A DNA stretch of 64,000 nt from an uncultured Bacteroidales bacterium (GTDB taxonomy: Bacteria; Bacteroidota; Bacteroidia; Bacteroidales; CAIXZF01): positions 1-64,000 of the forward strand of contig CAIXZF010000072.1 of NCBI GenBank assembly GCA_903923925.1, written 5' to 3'. Positions 35,218 to 45,144 of this stretch are shown in pieces. The position numbers were made by a program, and so were the translations under genes. Under the pieces are notes generated by a model, which was not told where the DNA came from, did no database searches, and saw only the letters and a list, made by a program, of their open reading frames with translations. Position 1 is the stretch's first letter. The number at the start of each line of letters is the position of its first letter.

Positions 35218-35847
35218 TTACTTTATTAAAGTATGTCCTATAGTTAACAATGTTGAAAGAATAAATTCAACCCCAAGTGCAATAACAATAAAACCAATAA
35301 TCCTTGATAAAGAGTTCATCCCGGATTCTCCCATTAAATTGGTAATTCTTCTGGATACGTTTAATATAATAAATGTTATTAAGGTCACTGTTACTACCGA
35401 TCCTAATACAATTAACTTATTTGAAAAAGAAATAAATTCCTGATTGTAGGTAATTAGCAATGAAATGGTTCCTGGTCCGGCAAGCATTGGAATGGCAAGT
35501 GGAGTTAAAGTGATTTCTGATCGTTTAAGTGCATCTTCTTTTACCTCTTTTTTCATTCCTTTATGTTTGTCAAACGATCCTGTGAGCAAGGCAAACCCTG
35601 ATGTGGCGATAATCAGGCCGCCTGCAATTTTCAATGAGTTTAAAGAAATACCAAAAAATGAAAGGATATAGTTGCCTGCAAAAAATGATAATGTCAGGAT
35701 AACAAACATATTTAAACAAGTTCTGATAGAAATATTTAATATTTGTTCTTTGGTTTTGTTCTTGGTCAACTGCATGAAAACCGGTACAGTACCCAACGGA
35801 TTGATGACTGAAAATAAAGATGTGAGGCTTAGAAAAAATAAATTCAT
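35218..35847 (-). CDS. MarC family membrane protein
   Basis: A 209-residue protein from the ATG 35845-35847 (MNLFFLSLTSLFSVINPLGT); a TTG 42 bases upstream is less likely. Six hydrophobic segments and the MarC/UPF0056 signatures SVINPLGTVPVF and PLAIPMLAGPGTI are clear. The family consists of inner-membrane proteins whose transport role is unsettled. It is convergent with the GH13 gene (30-base gap) and has no evident partner. Confidence 0.9.
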   Translation of the reverse strand: MNLFFLSLTSLFSVINPLGTVPVFMQLTKNKTKEQILNISIRTCLNMFVILTLSFFAGNYILSFFGISLNSLKIAGGLIIATSGFALLTGSFDKHKGMKKEVKEDALKRSEITLTPLAIPMLAGPGTISLLITYNQEFISFSNKLIVLGSVVTVTLITFIILNVSRRITNLMGESGMNSLSRIIGFIVIALGVEFILSTLLTIGHTLIK

Positions 35848-36009
35848 TTTTATTGCAAAACTAGCTATGTCATATAACCAAATTGGCAATTGAATTTTAA
35901 TTCTATATTACTTTTCCCCAGACTTTTTTAAAAAAGATGAACGAAAATAAGCAATACTGTGAATGAATGAACCAATAGTAAATCATGTAAATTAAATATA
36001 TATCGGCTA

Positions 36010-37227
36010 TCAGAAACTTCCAGAATGAATAAAATCTTTTACCAAATAGTGATTGGCTGATTTTATCAGATTGTGTTCATCAATAATATCGATATATTTC
36101 ATTTTAACATTATTTACAATGCTTTCCCAATTCCGATAGATTGTTTTTTCGGCATTCTTTCCTGCACTTTTAATTTTTTCCGGGTGCTCATAAAGATCTT
36201 TAATTTTGGCAGCAAGAGATTCTTTTGTATTGTCGATCAGAAATCCATTCACATTTTCAAGAACACATTCGGCGGCAGACGTTCCTTTTACAACAATTGC
36301 CGGGACATTGTATGCAGCAGATTCAATCATTACAAGCGGTGCATTATCATAAACGGATGGAAACACCAATAAATCTGCACTGGCATATATTTGTTTTAAT
36401 TGGGTTCTGTCAGCTATTGGACCGGTAAAAATGACATTATCTTTTAACATCATCTGTTTCACCAACCGATGCATATCCTTAGAGGCATATCCTTCTCCCA
36501 CAAACACCATTTTGAACTTTACATTTTCATCCTTTAGAATTTTAAGAGACTCAATAATCATTCGAACATTTTTTTCCCAACGGTGCTGCCCGACAAATAA
36601 TAATACAAAATCGTCGGTGGTGCAATCAAGTTTTAGCAGCCCTCTGTTCCTTTGTAAGAGATAAGTATGTTTATGCGGGATTTCCAAATCTGTTCCATTC
36701 GGGATTATTTCAAAGTCCCCCTGGAATCCATATTCCCGCAATGTTTCGCCTGTCGATCGATTTGGAACCCATACATAATCAACAGAATTATAGAAATTCA
36801 CAACATACTGAATCATGAATTTCACAAAAAGATTCGAATCCAGGATCTTTTTAAAGTCTTCCTTGTATTTACTGTGAAAAGTTGCAACCAATGGGATATC
36901 AAGTTTTTTAGAAAGATTTAATGCCAGTTGACCTGAAACAAAAGGACAATGGGCATGGAGAATATCAAATTCCAAAGATTTTAGTTTTTGGTTAAACTTA
37001 TAGTCAATATGAGGCAAACCTATGCGATAGGGATTCATCATTGGCATCATTACCGAATTAAACCGCAGGGTTTGGTAATTAACATCGTCAACATAATCTT
37101 TAACACCGGGAGCAATCAGGAAGGAATTGCAGTTTTGTTTTTCAAGCCAAGAGGCATAGTTATGAGCTGTCATTCCTACTCCATCGATTATAGGGAAATA
37201 GGAATCATTAAACTGGCAAGTTTTCAT
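36010..37227 (-). CDS. GT4-type glycosyltransferase (glycolipid-like)
   Basis: A 405-residue GT-B enzyme resembling diacylglycerol glucosyl- and mannosyltransferases. The N-terminus FNDSYFPIIDGVGMTAHNYA is followed by DILHAHCPFVSGQLAL and LVATFHSKYKEDF. The C-terminal GT4 domain has VLLFVGQHRWEKNVRMIIES, FVGEGYASKDM, FTGPIADRTQLKQIYASAD and VMIESAAYNVPAIV. The expected ExxxxxxxP catalytic-domain glutamate is present in PLVMIESAAY. The substrate is uncertain; relatives make cell-envelope glycolipids. It stands alone on the minus strand. Confidence 0.85.
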   Translation of the reverse strand: MKTCQFNDSYFPIIDGVGMTAHNYASWLEKQNCNSFLIAPGVKDYVDDVNYQTLRFNSVMMPMMNPYRIGLPHIDYKFNQKLKSLEFDILHAHCPFVSGQLALNLSKKLDIPLVATFHSKYKEDFKKILDSNLFVKFMIQYVVNFYNSVDYVWVPNRSTGETLREYGFQGDFEIIPNGTDLEIPHKHTYLLQRNRGLLKLDCTTDDFVLLFVGQHRWEKNVRMIIESLKILKDENVKFKMVFVGEGYASKDMHRLVKQMMLKDNVIFTGPIADRTQLKQIYASADLLVFPSVYDNAPLVMIESAAYNVPAIVVKGTSAAECVLENVNGFLIDNTKESLAAKIKDLYEHPEKIKSAGKNAEKTIYRNWESIVNNVKMKYIDIIDEHNLIKSANHYLVKDFIHSGSF

Positions 37228-37401
37228 TTGATAGGGTTATTTGTTGCAAACAAATTTATTATCAATTGATAAGCAGTGTGTTAACTTAATATTATTAAAA
37301 CTTGCTTTAATAGTTAAGTAGTAAGAATTAATATGTTTAAATAAGTTCTAAGACTAGATATTGTGTAGCTAAACTGAACTCCGCTAGGCTGGACGCATTG
37401 C

Positions 37402-38268
37402 CTAAAGCTCCTCTTTACTTCTCACTGCCAGCTCTTTGAGCGGAAGATTATCCTTCACCAGAAGAAGACGATACGTTTGCGAAGGAAGGAGTGCATCATC
37501 GAGAAAGTGAAACGTATAATATTGAATTCCTTTTTGATAGGACTGATTATTAAGGAGGCAGCCAAGACGGTTGTTGTTGCTGTCGAGCACATAAAGATAA
37601 ACTTTACCATTGTTTGGCATATTCCAGCGTAGTTCACCGGAAAGGTTGACTGAGGGATAGGATAAGGGTTCTTTTGATCGAGGTGGACGCTGCCTGCCGG
37701 TAATACCATACAGATAATTTCTGACCAGACGGGTTTCGAAATTCGTTCTTCCCTTAACTTCTTCAATCGGACTATTATTTGTAATAGCCCATATTGCCGT
37801 GGGTGTTGCCTTACTCCGGATTTTTTTCACCCCAAGAAATTGAGCTGCTTTCAGTAATAGTCCTTGAGCCATAGTACCAATTGTATAGCTCTTGTAATTG
37901 GGAGAAACCTTGCGCTTATTGATGCAGTAAGCCATGAACTGATATGGAACCTGATTTCCATGGGTTATAGTTACAAGTCTTTCCTCTGTTAGAATCAGAT
38001 TCTGCGAAGAACTATCATTACACATGAACCTTCTGCCTGATTCGAAAATAATTTCCAGGGGTTCAGTCGTGAGGCTTTGAATCGTCATTGAGACCAAATA
38101 TCCACTTCTTCGACTCAGGCTGTCGGGGATGGCACCAGAAGCTTTAAGTTTGCAATTTACCAGATTATTCTTTATTGCTTCTCCAATGCTTAGCCTATTC
38201 AGGGCAACTGCGGCAAGTGGTATCAATAAACCAATCACCACTATCGAATTTACTAAAAATCGTTTCAT
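37402..38268 (-). CDS. Secreted hypothetical protein (288 aa)
   Basis: A protein with a signal peptide (about 1-22, MKRFLVNSIVVIGLLIPLAA) and no known domain. The sequence alternates short beta-strand and basic stretches (GRRFMCNDSSSQ, RPPRSKEPLS). It begins 9 bases after the OmpA-domain gene, so the two are certainly one operon and may act together at the periplasm or outer membrane. Function is not recognised. Confidence 0.6.
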   Translation of the reverse strand: MKRFLVNSIVVIGLLIPLAAVALNRLSIGEAIKNNLVNCKLKASGAIPDSLSRRSGYLVSMTIQSLTTEPLEIIFESGRRFMCNDSSSQNLILTEERLVTITHGNQVPYQFMAYCINKRKVSPNYKSYTIGTMAQGLLLKAAQFLGVKKIRSKATPTAIWAITNNSPIEEVKGRTNFETRLVRNYLYGITGRQRPPRSKEPLSYPSVNLSGELRWNMPNNGKVYLYVLDSNNNRLGCLLNNQSYQKGIQYYTFHFLDDALLPSQTYRLLLVKDNLPLKELAVRSKEEL

Positions 38269-38277
38269 CTTGTGTGT

Positions 38278-39534
38278 TTATTTAGGTTCAACAAAACCAT
38301 ACGTTACCTGATCTTTATTTACTTTCTTGATTTTTAATACCGGAGCTTTCTTGAAATCTGATTTGCGGAGAGTGATTCTGCCAGTGAATAAATTTGTAGA
38401 AAAGGAGTTCAGCCGCTTGCCATTAATCCGATATTCTGCACCATTGTGATCTTTTGCAACAGCATAAATCTTAGGGGTTTCCTTGTTTCTTAAGGCGGGG
38501 ATGTTTACTATTCCGGGTTTTACCATTTTACCAACTATAATTGCTTTTGAGCGTGGATAAACCAGCTTTACTGAAACAGCTTCATACCTGCGAAATGAAA
38601 TCAGCAAGGGTTCCGTTTTTTGATAACAGTCGAGGTTTATGCATGTAAGGGAGTTTACATTGAAAACGTAGAATTCATGGCTTGTCTCGCGTAGCAGTTT
38701 CACGCTGTCCTTCAAACGTGCCCAAACTATAGTGTTGTCATCGTTTTTTACTGCGCTCCAAAGCATAATTTCGCCAGGGATGCAGGCACAATTGCTTGCC
38801 GCAAGGTATACTTCAACAGGTTTAGTAAGCCTGAAACTGTCGGCCAATGCCTGTCCATTACTGGTGCTTGCTTTCAGGCAAATTACACCTGCCGAGGCAA
38901 GTACTTCCCCTTCTGACGACATGGTTGTAAAGCCGGCTTTTACCATTTTATCCATGTCTGTCCTGTAATCATAATTTAAAGTGATTTCCGTGTTTGTGTA
39001 AGGGTAGAAGGCTCCTTCCGGAACCTTAAGTCTTACTTGCGGTATTTCTGATTTTACTTCTATTTCCTGGTTGCCTCTTTTATATGAAACTGCGACCGAT
39101 TTGGTCTTGGCGGGGAAGCGTGGCATTACAACGGCAAGAATATCGACACGGCGGTTAGTGGCCCTTGAGGATTCATTGCTACCAGGACTTAGAGGCAGTG
39201 ATTTACCTTGTGCCAGAATTTCCAGATTGTCCATGTTGATGCCTTTGTCGGCGAGGTAATCGTAAACGGTTCGGGAACGCGATTCAGACAAAGTCCGGTT
39301 GTAGTCATAGCTTCCGTGATTGTCGGTGTTGCCCGTAATTCTAAGCGATTCCACGTTAAACTTAGTTAATACATCTGCCAGGCTGTCAAGCCTGGTTATT
39401 GCTTCCGGAATCAGGATTGATTTCGCATAATCAAAATATACACTTACGCGAATCGTGTCCTGGGCTGAAGACTTTGAAGAAATCATTCCAAACAACATAA
39501 CAAATGCAGGCGTCACCAAACGAAGCTTCTTCAT
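38278..39534 (-). CDS. OmpA-domain protein with unknown C-terminal domain
   Basis: A 418-residue protein: signal peptide (1-24); an OmpA/MotB peptidoglycan-binding domain at the N-terminus (about 27-135; VYFDYAKSIL, ITGNTDNHGSYDYN, LSESRSRTVYDYL, RATNRRVDILA); then about 280 residues of unknown beta-rich sequence. OmpA domains usually sit at the C-terminus; here the order is reversed. The OmpA part should bind meso-diaminopimelate in the wall, leaving the rest in the periplasm. The downstream secreted gene is 9 bases away. What the C-terminal part does is unknown. Confidence 0.75.
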   Translation of the reverse strand: MKKLRLVTPAFVMLFGMISSKSSAQDTIRVSVYFDYAKSILIPEAITRLDSLADVLTKFNVESLRITGNTDNHGSYDYNRTLSESRSRTVYDYLADKGINMDNLEILAQGKSLPLSPGSNESSRATNRRVDILAVVMPRFPAKTKSVAVSYKRGNQEIEVKSEIPQVRLKVPEGAFYPYTNTEITLNYDYRTDMDKMVKAGFTTMSSEGEVLASAGVICLKASTSNGQALADSFRLTKPVEVYLAASNCACIPGEIMLWSAVKNDDNTIVWARLKDSVKLLRETSHEFYVFNVNSLTCINLDCYQKTEPLLISFRRYEAVSVKLVYPRSKAIIVGKMVKPGIVNIPALRNKETPKIYAVAKDHNGAEYRINGKRLNSFSTNLFTGRITLRKSDFKKAPVLKIKKVNKDQVTYGFVEPK

Positions 39535-39799
39535 AGTAAAAGGATTTAAAATGAAACAAAATTCCGGTAAAGGCCAGATAGAATGTCGGGAACATTAATA
39601 GAGTAGAACTAAAAATCCTGAAACCAATTACCAGCGTTGGGAATGCTTCATAAGGATGATGCTAAATTTTTACTGTAAAATGGAGTAAAAATCAGATTGT
39701 CATGCAATAAAGTTTTTGGAAATAATCAGAAGACTAAATTAGTAACGGGAATAACTTTAAGAAAGTATAGATTTAATTAGTTGAATTATTATTTTTTGT

Positions 39800-39807
39800 T
39801 ATTTTTG
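39800..39807 (+). promoter_or_regulatory. -7 promoter box upstream of T9SS gene
   Basis: TATTTTTG is an exact TAnnTTTG match, with a TTG at 39781-39783 sixteen bases upstream. It would give a leader of about 65 bases before the ATG at 39879. The rest of the 345-base divergent spacer 39535-39878 shows nothing else I can name. Confidence 0.4.
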
Positions 39808-39878
39808 ATACTATCTAAAATCATCATCAATCTAATCGTAAAAATATTTGTGATTAATAACGCTTAATAAAACACAAA

Positions 39879-40928
39879 ATGAGACCTTTATTTTTCATGG
39901 TTCTGCTCGCCATCTGTTTAAGTGGATATTCAGGACATTCGCAGTGCGAATTTTTATTAAATGCCGTTCCTGACCTTACATTAACTTTTGTAGGAACCTC
40001 TGGTACCAATGGTTCTGGTGTGGCTTTCAATCCACATGATAGTCTGTATTATGCACTAATTGCCGGAAGTAACTCCTATCCGCTTGAAACGTTTTCGAAT
40101 ACTGGCGTTCCATTGTTCCAGGCAACTACAAATTTCGATTCACGGGGACTTTGGTGGAACCCGGAGCTGGCTCAGATTGAGGCTAACGGTTATAGTTCAA
40201 ACGGTTTGTATCTTCCTGCTCTTAATGTAAGTGGATATGCTCAAAGCACTGGCGTAGTCGTTTTTAGCAGTATGAGCCAGCCAGATGTTCAGTCGTGTGG
40301 TGCATTAGACTATTCGTCTAATGAGATGATTTATTACTACAATGGTTCTATTTTCCGATACAGTCGCCCAAGCTGGAATGCACTTGGCAGCTTACCACTG
40401 ACCGGAATAGCCAATCTGACTGATATTAATTCAACGAGTGTAATTTTTACCGGCTGCGTAGGAAAAGAAATCGGATTGCTGGATTATGTTAACAAGGACG
40501 TTCTGCTATTCAGTAAAACCAGCGGATTGCTTACAATGACGATTCATCTGCCCACAACTGCCATCACCAGTAATATGTTTCGCTTTTCTTATGCAAACGG
40601 AAAGGTATGGCTATACGATGTGACCAGCCGGACCTGGTATTCGTATCGTATAATTTACCAGACAACTACCGGATTAGAAGCTCTTGCAGATAAGGGACAG
40701 AATATAATTATTATTCAAAGTAATGGAATGATGCAGCTGAGTTTGAATAATAATGCCAGAAAGCAATCAGAAGTAAGCATTATTGATTTGACCGGCAGAC
40801 AGGTGATAAACGCTGAGTTTGAGGGAAGTGTAGTTTCCTTTTCTACCAGCAAATTAAGCCCGGGACTTTACATGGTTTGTGTGAATTCCGGTAATGCTGT
40901 GATATCGAGAAAGGTGATGATAGAGTAG
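39879..40928 (+). CDS. Secreted T9SS cargo protein (349 aa)
   Basis: Signal peptide (about 1-20, MRPLFFMVLLAICLSGYSGH), a beta-rich body of about 245 residues with short repeats suggesting a small propeller (for example GVAFNPHDSLYYALIAGSN and CGALDYSSNEMIYYYNGS), and a T9SS type A sorting domain (from about residue 270: SLNNNARKQSEVSIIDLTGR to VISRKVMIE). No enzymatic motif is seen. It is a monocistronic gene, convergent with the DUF4143 ATPase gene 3 bases away. Confidence 0.8.
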   Translation: MRPLFFMVLLAICLSGYSGHSQCEFLLNAVPDLTLTFVGTSGTNGSGVAFNPHDSLYYALIAGSNSYPLETFSNTGVPLFQATTNFDSRGLWWNPELAQIEANGYSSNGLYLPALNVSGYAQSTGVVVFSSMSQPDVQSCGALDYSSNEMIYYYNGSIFRYSRPSWNALGSLPLTGIANLTDINSTSVIFTGCVGKEIGLLDYVNKDVLLFSKTSGLLTMTIHLPTTAITSNMFRFSYANGKVWLYDVTSRTWYSYRIIYQTTTGLEALADKGQNIIIIQSNGMMQLSLNNNARKQSEVSIIDLTGRQVINAEFEGSVVSFSTSKLSPGLYMVCVNSGNAVISRKVMIE

Positions 40929-40931
40929 GGA

Positions 40932-42065
40932 TTACAATATCCAATCAAGATAGTTTTCCCGATTTATCAATTTCCATTGGGCATCCGGATAGGCATTTTT
41001 CCATGCAACCGGTACTTTGGCTTTATCGTTTTTCCATTTAATTTCATAGGCTGAAAGATTGTTTCCTTGTTTTTCAATCATATCAATCTCCTGCTGATCG
41101 TATGTCCGCCAAAAATAGAAATCGACGGTTTCTCCTTCATTTCCGGCTTTCTTTACTCTTTCTGCCAGTAAGTAATTCTCCCACAAAGCTCCTGTGTCCG
41201 ACCGGATCGAAAGTGGCGAGAAATCGCCAATCAGTGCATTCCGTATACCATTGTCATAAAAATACCATTTGCTGTGTTTGCTTACTTCTTTTCTTAGATT
41301 TCTGCTATATCCTCCTAGTTTGAATAAAATGTAAATACGACTTAGCAGGTCAAGATACTTCTCTACAGTATTTTTACTTAATCCCAATTGCCTGCCAACT
41401 GCTTCATTGGAAACTTCCTGACCAGTCTGAAATGCAATTAACGTTAATAAATCGTTTATTTTGGGAGAATTGCGGGTGCCTTCAATACTAAGAACATCCT
41501 TGTATAAATAGGCGTTTACTATTGTTTGGAGATAGCGGCCTTTTTCTTCTAAATTTTCAGTTTTCAGAACCTCCGGATAGGATCCATAGATAAGTCGTTC
41601 TTCTAATTTATTGACGGTTTCAAAGTGATTTTCAGTAAATGCAAGTTCAGCTTGTGAAATCGGATAGATTGGAAAATGAAATGACCGACCGGTAAGGGGC
41701 TCCATTGTCTGGTTCAGTAATGAAAGTGCTGATGACCCTGAAGCAATTATACATAAACCTGGAATTTCATCCACCATCAATTTCAGTTTTATCCCGATAT
41801 CAGGAATTTGATGTGCTTCATCAATCAATAACAACCCAATATCTGAAAATAACCGCTTGTAATTTGCAATACTACGTTCTTCAAGAAGCCGGATTGTTGT
41901 AGCATCCTCCCCATTCATCCACAAACTTTTGCCACTAAACTCCTGTGCTATCTGTTTCATTAAAACAGTTTTACCAACTCTTCTGGCTCCATATATTAAC
42001 AAAACCTTATTGGCTTTAATAGCAGCAGTAATATTTTTCTTAACTAAGCGATTTATGTAAATCAT
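40932..42065 (-). CDS. DUF4143 AAA ATPase
   Basis: A 377-residue protein of the AAA_14/DUF4143 family. Walker A is GARRVGKT (about 26-33), Walker B is LLLIDEAH, and sensor-type IIASGSSAL follows. The C-terminal DUF4143 part includes LYKDVLSIEGTRN, RIYILFKLGGYSRN, KWYFYDNGIRNAL and YEIKW. Such proteins are abundant in Bacteroidota accessory regions; roles include toxin-antitoxin-like and defence functions but remain unproven. Two palindromic sites lie 53-100 bases upstream. Confidence 0.85.
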   Translation of the reverse strand: MIYINRLVKKNITAAIKANKVLLIYGARRVGKTVLMKQIAQEFSGKSLWMNGEDATTIRLLEERSIANYKRLFSDIGLLLIDEAHQIPDIGIKLKLMVDEIPGLCIIASGSSALSLLNQTMEPLTGRSFHFPIYPISQAELAFTENHFETVNKLEERLIYGSYPEVLKTENLEEKGRYLQTIVNAYLYKDVLSIEGTRNSPKINDLLTLIAFQTGQEVSNEAVGRQLGLSKNTVEKYLDLLSRIYILFKLGGYSRNLRKEVSKHSKWYFYDNGIRNALIGDFSPLSIRSDTGALWENYLLAERVKKAGNEGETVDFYFWRTYDQQEIDMIEKQGNNLSAYEIKWKNDKAKVPVAWKNAYPDAQWKLINRENYLDWIL

Positions 42066-42117
42066 TCCTGCCTTTTTTTTACAAAAATAATTAAAAATAT
42101 AACAATAATGTAAAAAT

Positions 42118-42165
42118 CGTCAAGTAAATGACGGAATTAACATAAAAAGCGTCATTATAGTGACG
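42118..42165. promoter_or_regulatory. Two palindromic operator candidates upstream of the DUF4143 gene
   Basis: CGTCA-N6-TGACG occurs twice, at 42118-42133 and 42150-42165, centre-to-centre exactly 32 bases, each followed by GGAATTARCAT. The spacing is close to three helical turns, so two dimers would lie on one DNA face. The sites are in the divergent region between the ATPase and SNF2 helicase genes and could serve either. No regulator gene is adjacent. Confidence 0.6.
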
Positions 42166-42276
42166 GAATTAGCATTATACAACTAAGAAATTTTGCTTTT
42201 CATGGAGTAACCTGATAAAACAAATTATTGTTCCCAGCGAATAGTCTGGTTTCCAAGCTTTGCTTAGCTTTGTAGG

Positions 42277-45132
42277 ATGGAACAAAATAAGGCTGCGTTC
42301 TTCCTGCTTCTCCACCAGCACCGTCGTTTAGGGGTTGTTTTTTCAGGCTGTCTGGTGAATGAAACTACCGGAACCAAGGCATTAGTTGAACCCTTTATAA
42401 TTGATAAGGCAAGCCAATATCAGGAGTTCCTTGATGCTCCTGCACAGCAGATTATGAAACTGGCCGATTCCTGTTCCGAAGCTGAGTTGAGCCGGCATTT
42501 TGCGAAAAATAAAAAGGCAGTCGAGTTTATCCGCGACCTCGATGATGTTATTTTTAAACAACATGTCAGACCATTTATCGACAGGCAGCTTAGTAAAGCC
42601 ATTCAGATTGCTGTTGATTCTTCAATCAGGATATGTTTCAGGGAAGAAAGATCGGAAGGAGGGAAGAGTGTTATTCTTAGTCCTCATGCTGAATTGGTCT
42701 CTCCAAGGTTTCACTTTAGCAGAACTGATGATGGATTGCTCTATAAGCTGGAAGTTTATCATCTCGATAAACAAATTCCACTTCAGGATAAACAGACCAG
42801 AATTATCAGCTATTCTCCCTGCTGGGTGAAATTCAATCAATTATTAGTCCAGTTCCCGGCAGAATTCGATGGCCTGAAACTTACGCCTTTTACTACGAAA
42901 TCCGCAATAGCTATTTCGCGAAAAACAGAAAAGGAATATCTGCAAAAATTCGTTTTAAAGAATGTCAGAACCGGCGAGGTGCAAGCTGAAGGGTTCGATA
43001 TTATTGATAAACCTGTAATCCCGGTTATGGAGCTTTCCCTTGAACTTGACTGGCAGGGAAATGGAGTTTTTTTAATCTGGTTTAGCTATGGCCCGAAACG
43101 AATTATGGCAGGAAACACACATAAGAGTTTCGTGGATATGGTATATCAGCAGGATCATCTGGAATTTACCAGAATCCGCAGGAATCCGGAATGGGAGGCT
43201 GATCAGATTAATTTGCTGACAAGCAGAGGATTGAAAAAGAAAAATGATAACACAATAGGAGTAGCCTCCGATACAAATTCAGCGAATGATTCACTTTTTC
43301 AGCTGTTGGAATGGCTAAACCAGAATTGCACTTTTATTGATGAAACAGGAATCCGGATATTACAAAATACGGGTAGTAAAAATTATTTTACTGGTTCAAT
43401 AAACATAGAAATTAACATTGACAGGGGCAGGGATTGGTTTGATATTTATGGAATTGTAAGGTTTGGGGATTTCGAAATTCCTTTTCTGAAACTCAGACCA
43501 TATATTCTGAATAATATCCGTGAATTTCAATTGGCCGACGGCTCATTGGCCATTATCCCGCTGGAATGGTTTTCGTGTTATACTGATGTACTTTCATTTG
43601 GAGTTGAAACTGCGAATCGGCTAAGGATAATAAAACACCATTTCTCATTTATTCAAGATGTTAAAATAGGGCAGGATGAATTATTTACTTCAATATCCGA
43701 TCATTTAATCTTTCGTAAAGCTGAAGCAGTTCGAATACCATCAACCTTAAAAAGCAGTCTAAGGCCGTATCAGGAAGAAGGGCTGCAGTGGTTGCAATTT
43801 CAGCAAAATAATGAATTCGGAAGTTGCCTTGCAGATGATATGGGCCTGGGTAAAACTATTCAAACACTCGCACTTTTGTTAAGTAGTGAGGAAAATATGC
43901 AAGCTGCATCAATAATTGTGATGCCATCTTCGCTAATCCATAACTGGAGAAATGAGATCCGCCGTTTTGCACCAACATTACGGTCAATAATTCACACTGG
44001 TCCCGACCGGCATGGAAGCCCGGGAATGTTTGATGCTTTCGACCTTATTCTTACTACTTATGGCACCTTACGACGTGATATTCAATGGCTTTCAAAATAC
44101 CGTTTCTATTATATTATTCTTGACGAAAGCCAGGTAATCAAAAATCCGGATGCCCAAATTACAAAGGCTGTATGTGAACTTCAGTCCAATCATCGAATTG
44201 CACTTACGGGTACGCCTATTCAAAACTCACTTTCCGATTTATGGTCGCAGATGAATTTCCTGAATCCAGGCTTACTTGGTACACATAACTGGTTTTTAAA
44301 TGAATTCATTGGAAAAAATAAGGAAATCCATGACGAAGCGAGAACATCAAGGCTTAAAAAAATAGTTTTTCCGTTTATTCTGAGACGTAAAAAGGAAGAT
44401 GTTGAACCAGATTTACCACCTCTTACTCAAAACAACTGGTATTGTGAAATGACGGATTCTCAACGCAAGTTTCATGAAACTGAGAAATTGCTTGTACGGA
44501 ACTTCCTGTTAGATAATTCTAACAAAAGCGGGAAGGCCAATACTTCTATTCATGTACTGAGAGCCCTGATACGCCTGCGGCAAATTTCCAATCATCCCCT
44601 GCTAATTGATCCGGAATATGATGGCGAGAGCGGAAAAGCAGAACAGGTACTTAAGAATCTGGAAACCCTTGTGGAGGAGAATCACAAAGTGCTGGTTTTT
44701 TCTTCTTTTGTAAAATACCTTAATTATTTTGCTGCTGAATTTGAAAAACGTGGCTGGAAATATTCAATGCTTACAGGTGCCACCAAGGATCGTGAAAAGG
44801 TAGTCAGCAGTTTTCGTTCAAGTCCCGATAAAACGATATTTCTTATTTCTTTAAAAGCTGGTGGTGAGGGCTTAAACCTTGTTGAGGCCAGCTATGTGTA
44901 CATTTTAGATCCCTGGTGGAACCCGGCTGCAGAGCAACAGGCAATGGCGAGAGCACATCGGATAGGGCAACAGCAAAAAGTATTTGCCTATAAGTATATA
45001 ACTAAGGATAGTATCGAAGAGAAGATTCTCCTGCTTCAGGAAAAAAAGACAAAGTTATCGGAAACCTTTATTCAAACCGGGAATCCATTAAAAGATCTCA
45101 GCCACGAAGAAACAATGTGGTTGTTCGAATAA
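42277..45132 (+). CDS. SNF2-family DEAD/DEAH helicase
   Basis: A 951-residue superfamily-2 translocase. The N-terminal 500 residues are an SNF2-associated region without a clear motif. The helicase core starts near residue 505: DDMGLGKT (Walker A, about 520), DESQ in place of DEAH/DEGH (about 616), GTPIQN, then the C-terminal lobe with SLKAGGEGLNL, DPWWNPAAEQQAMARAHRIG and QQQKVFAYK. It should move on double-stranded DNA and remodel bound proteins; the cellular role in bacteria is uncertain. Divergent from the DUF4143 ATPase. Length and motifs look intact. Confidence 0.9.
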   Translation: MEQNKAAFFLLLHQHRRLGVVFSGCLVNETTGTKALVEPFIIDKASQYQEFLDAPAQQIMKLADSCSEAELSRHFAKNKKAVEFIRDLDDVIFKQHVRPFIDRQLSKAIQIAVDSSIRICFREERSEGGKSVILSPHAELVSPRFHFSRTDDGLLYKLEVYHLDKQIPLQDKQTRIISYSPCWVKFNQLLVQFPAEFDGLKLTPFTTKSAIAISRKTEKEYLQKFVLKNVRTGEVQAEGFDIIDKPVIPVMELSLELDWQGNGVFLIWFSYGPKRIMAGNTHKSFVDMVYQQDHLEFTRIRRNPEWEADQINLLTSRGLKKKNDNTIGVASDTNSANDSLFQLLEWLNQNCTFIDETGIRILQNTGSKNYFTGSINIEINIDRGRDWFDIYGIVRFGDFEIPFLKLRPYILNNIREFQLADGSLAIIPLEWFSCYTDVLSFGVETANRLRIIKHHFSFIQDVKIGQDELFTSISDHLIFRKAEAVRIPSTLKSSLRPYQEEGLQWLQFQQNNEFGSCLADDMGLGKTIQTLALLLSSEENMQAASIIVMPSSLIHNWRNEIRRFAPTLRSIIHTGPDRHGSPGMFDAFDLILTTYGTLRRDIQWLSKYRFYYIILDESQVIKNPDAQITKAVCELQSNHRIALTGTPIQNSLSDLWSQMNFLNPGLLGTHNWFLNEFIGKNKEIHDEARTSRLKKIVFPFILRRKKEDVEPDLPPLTQNNWYCEMTDSQRKFHETEKLLVRNFLLDNSNKSGKANTSIHVLRALIRLRQISNHPLLIDPEYDGESGKAEQVLKNLETLVEENHKVLVFSSFVKYLNYFAAEFEKRGWKYSMLTGATKDREKVVSSFRSSPDKTIFLISLKAGGEGLNLVEASYVYILDPWWNPAAEQQAMARAHRIGQQQKVFAYKYITKDSIEEKILLLQEKKTKLSETFIQTGNPLKDLSHEETMWLFE

Positions 45133-45144
45133 AGAATGTTTGGG

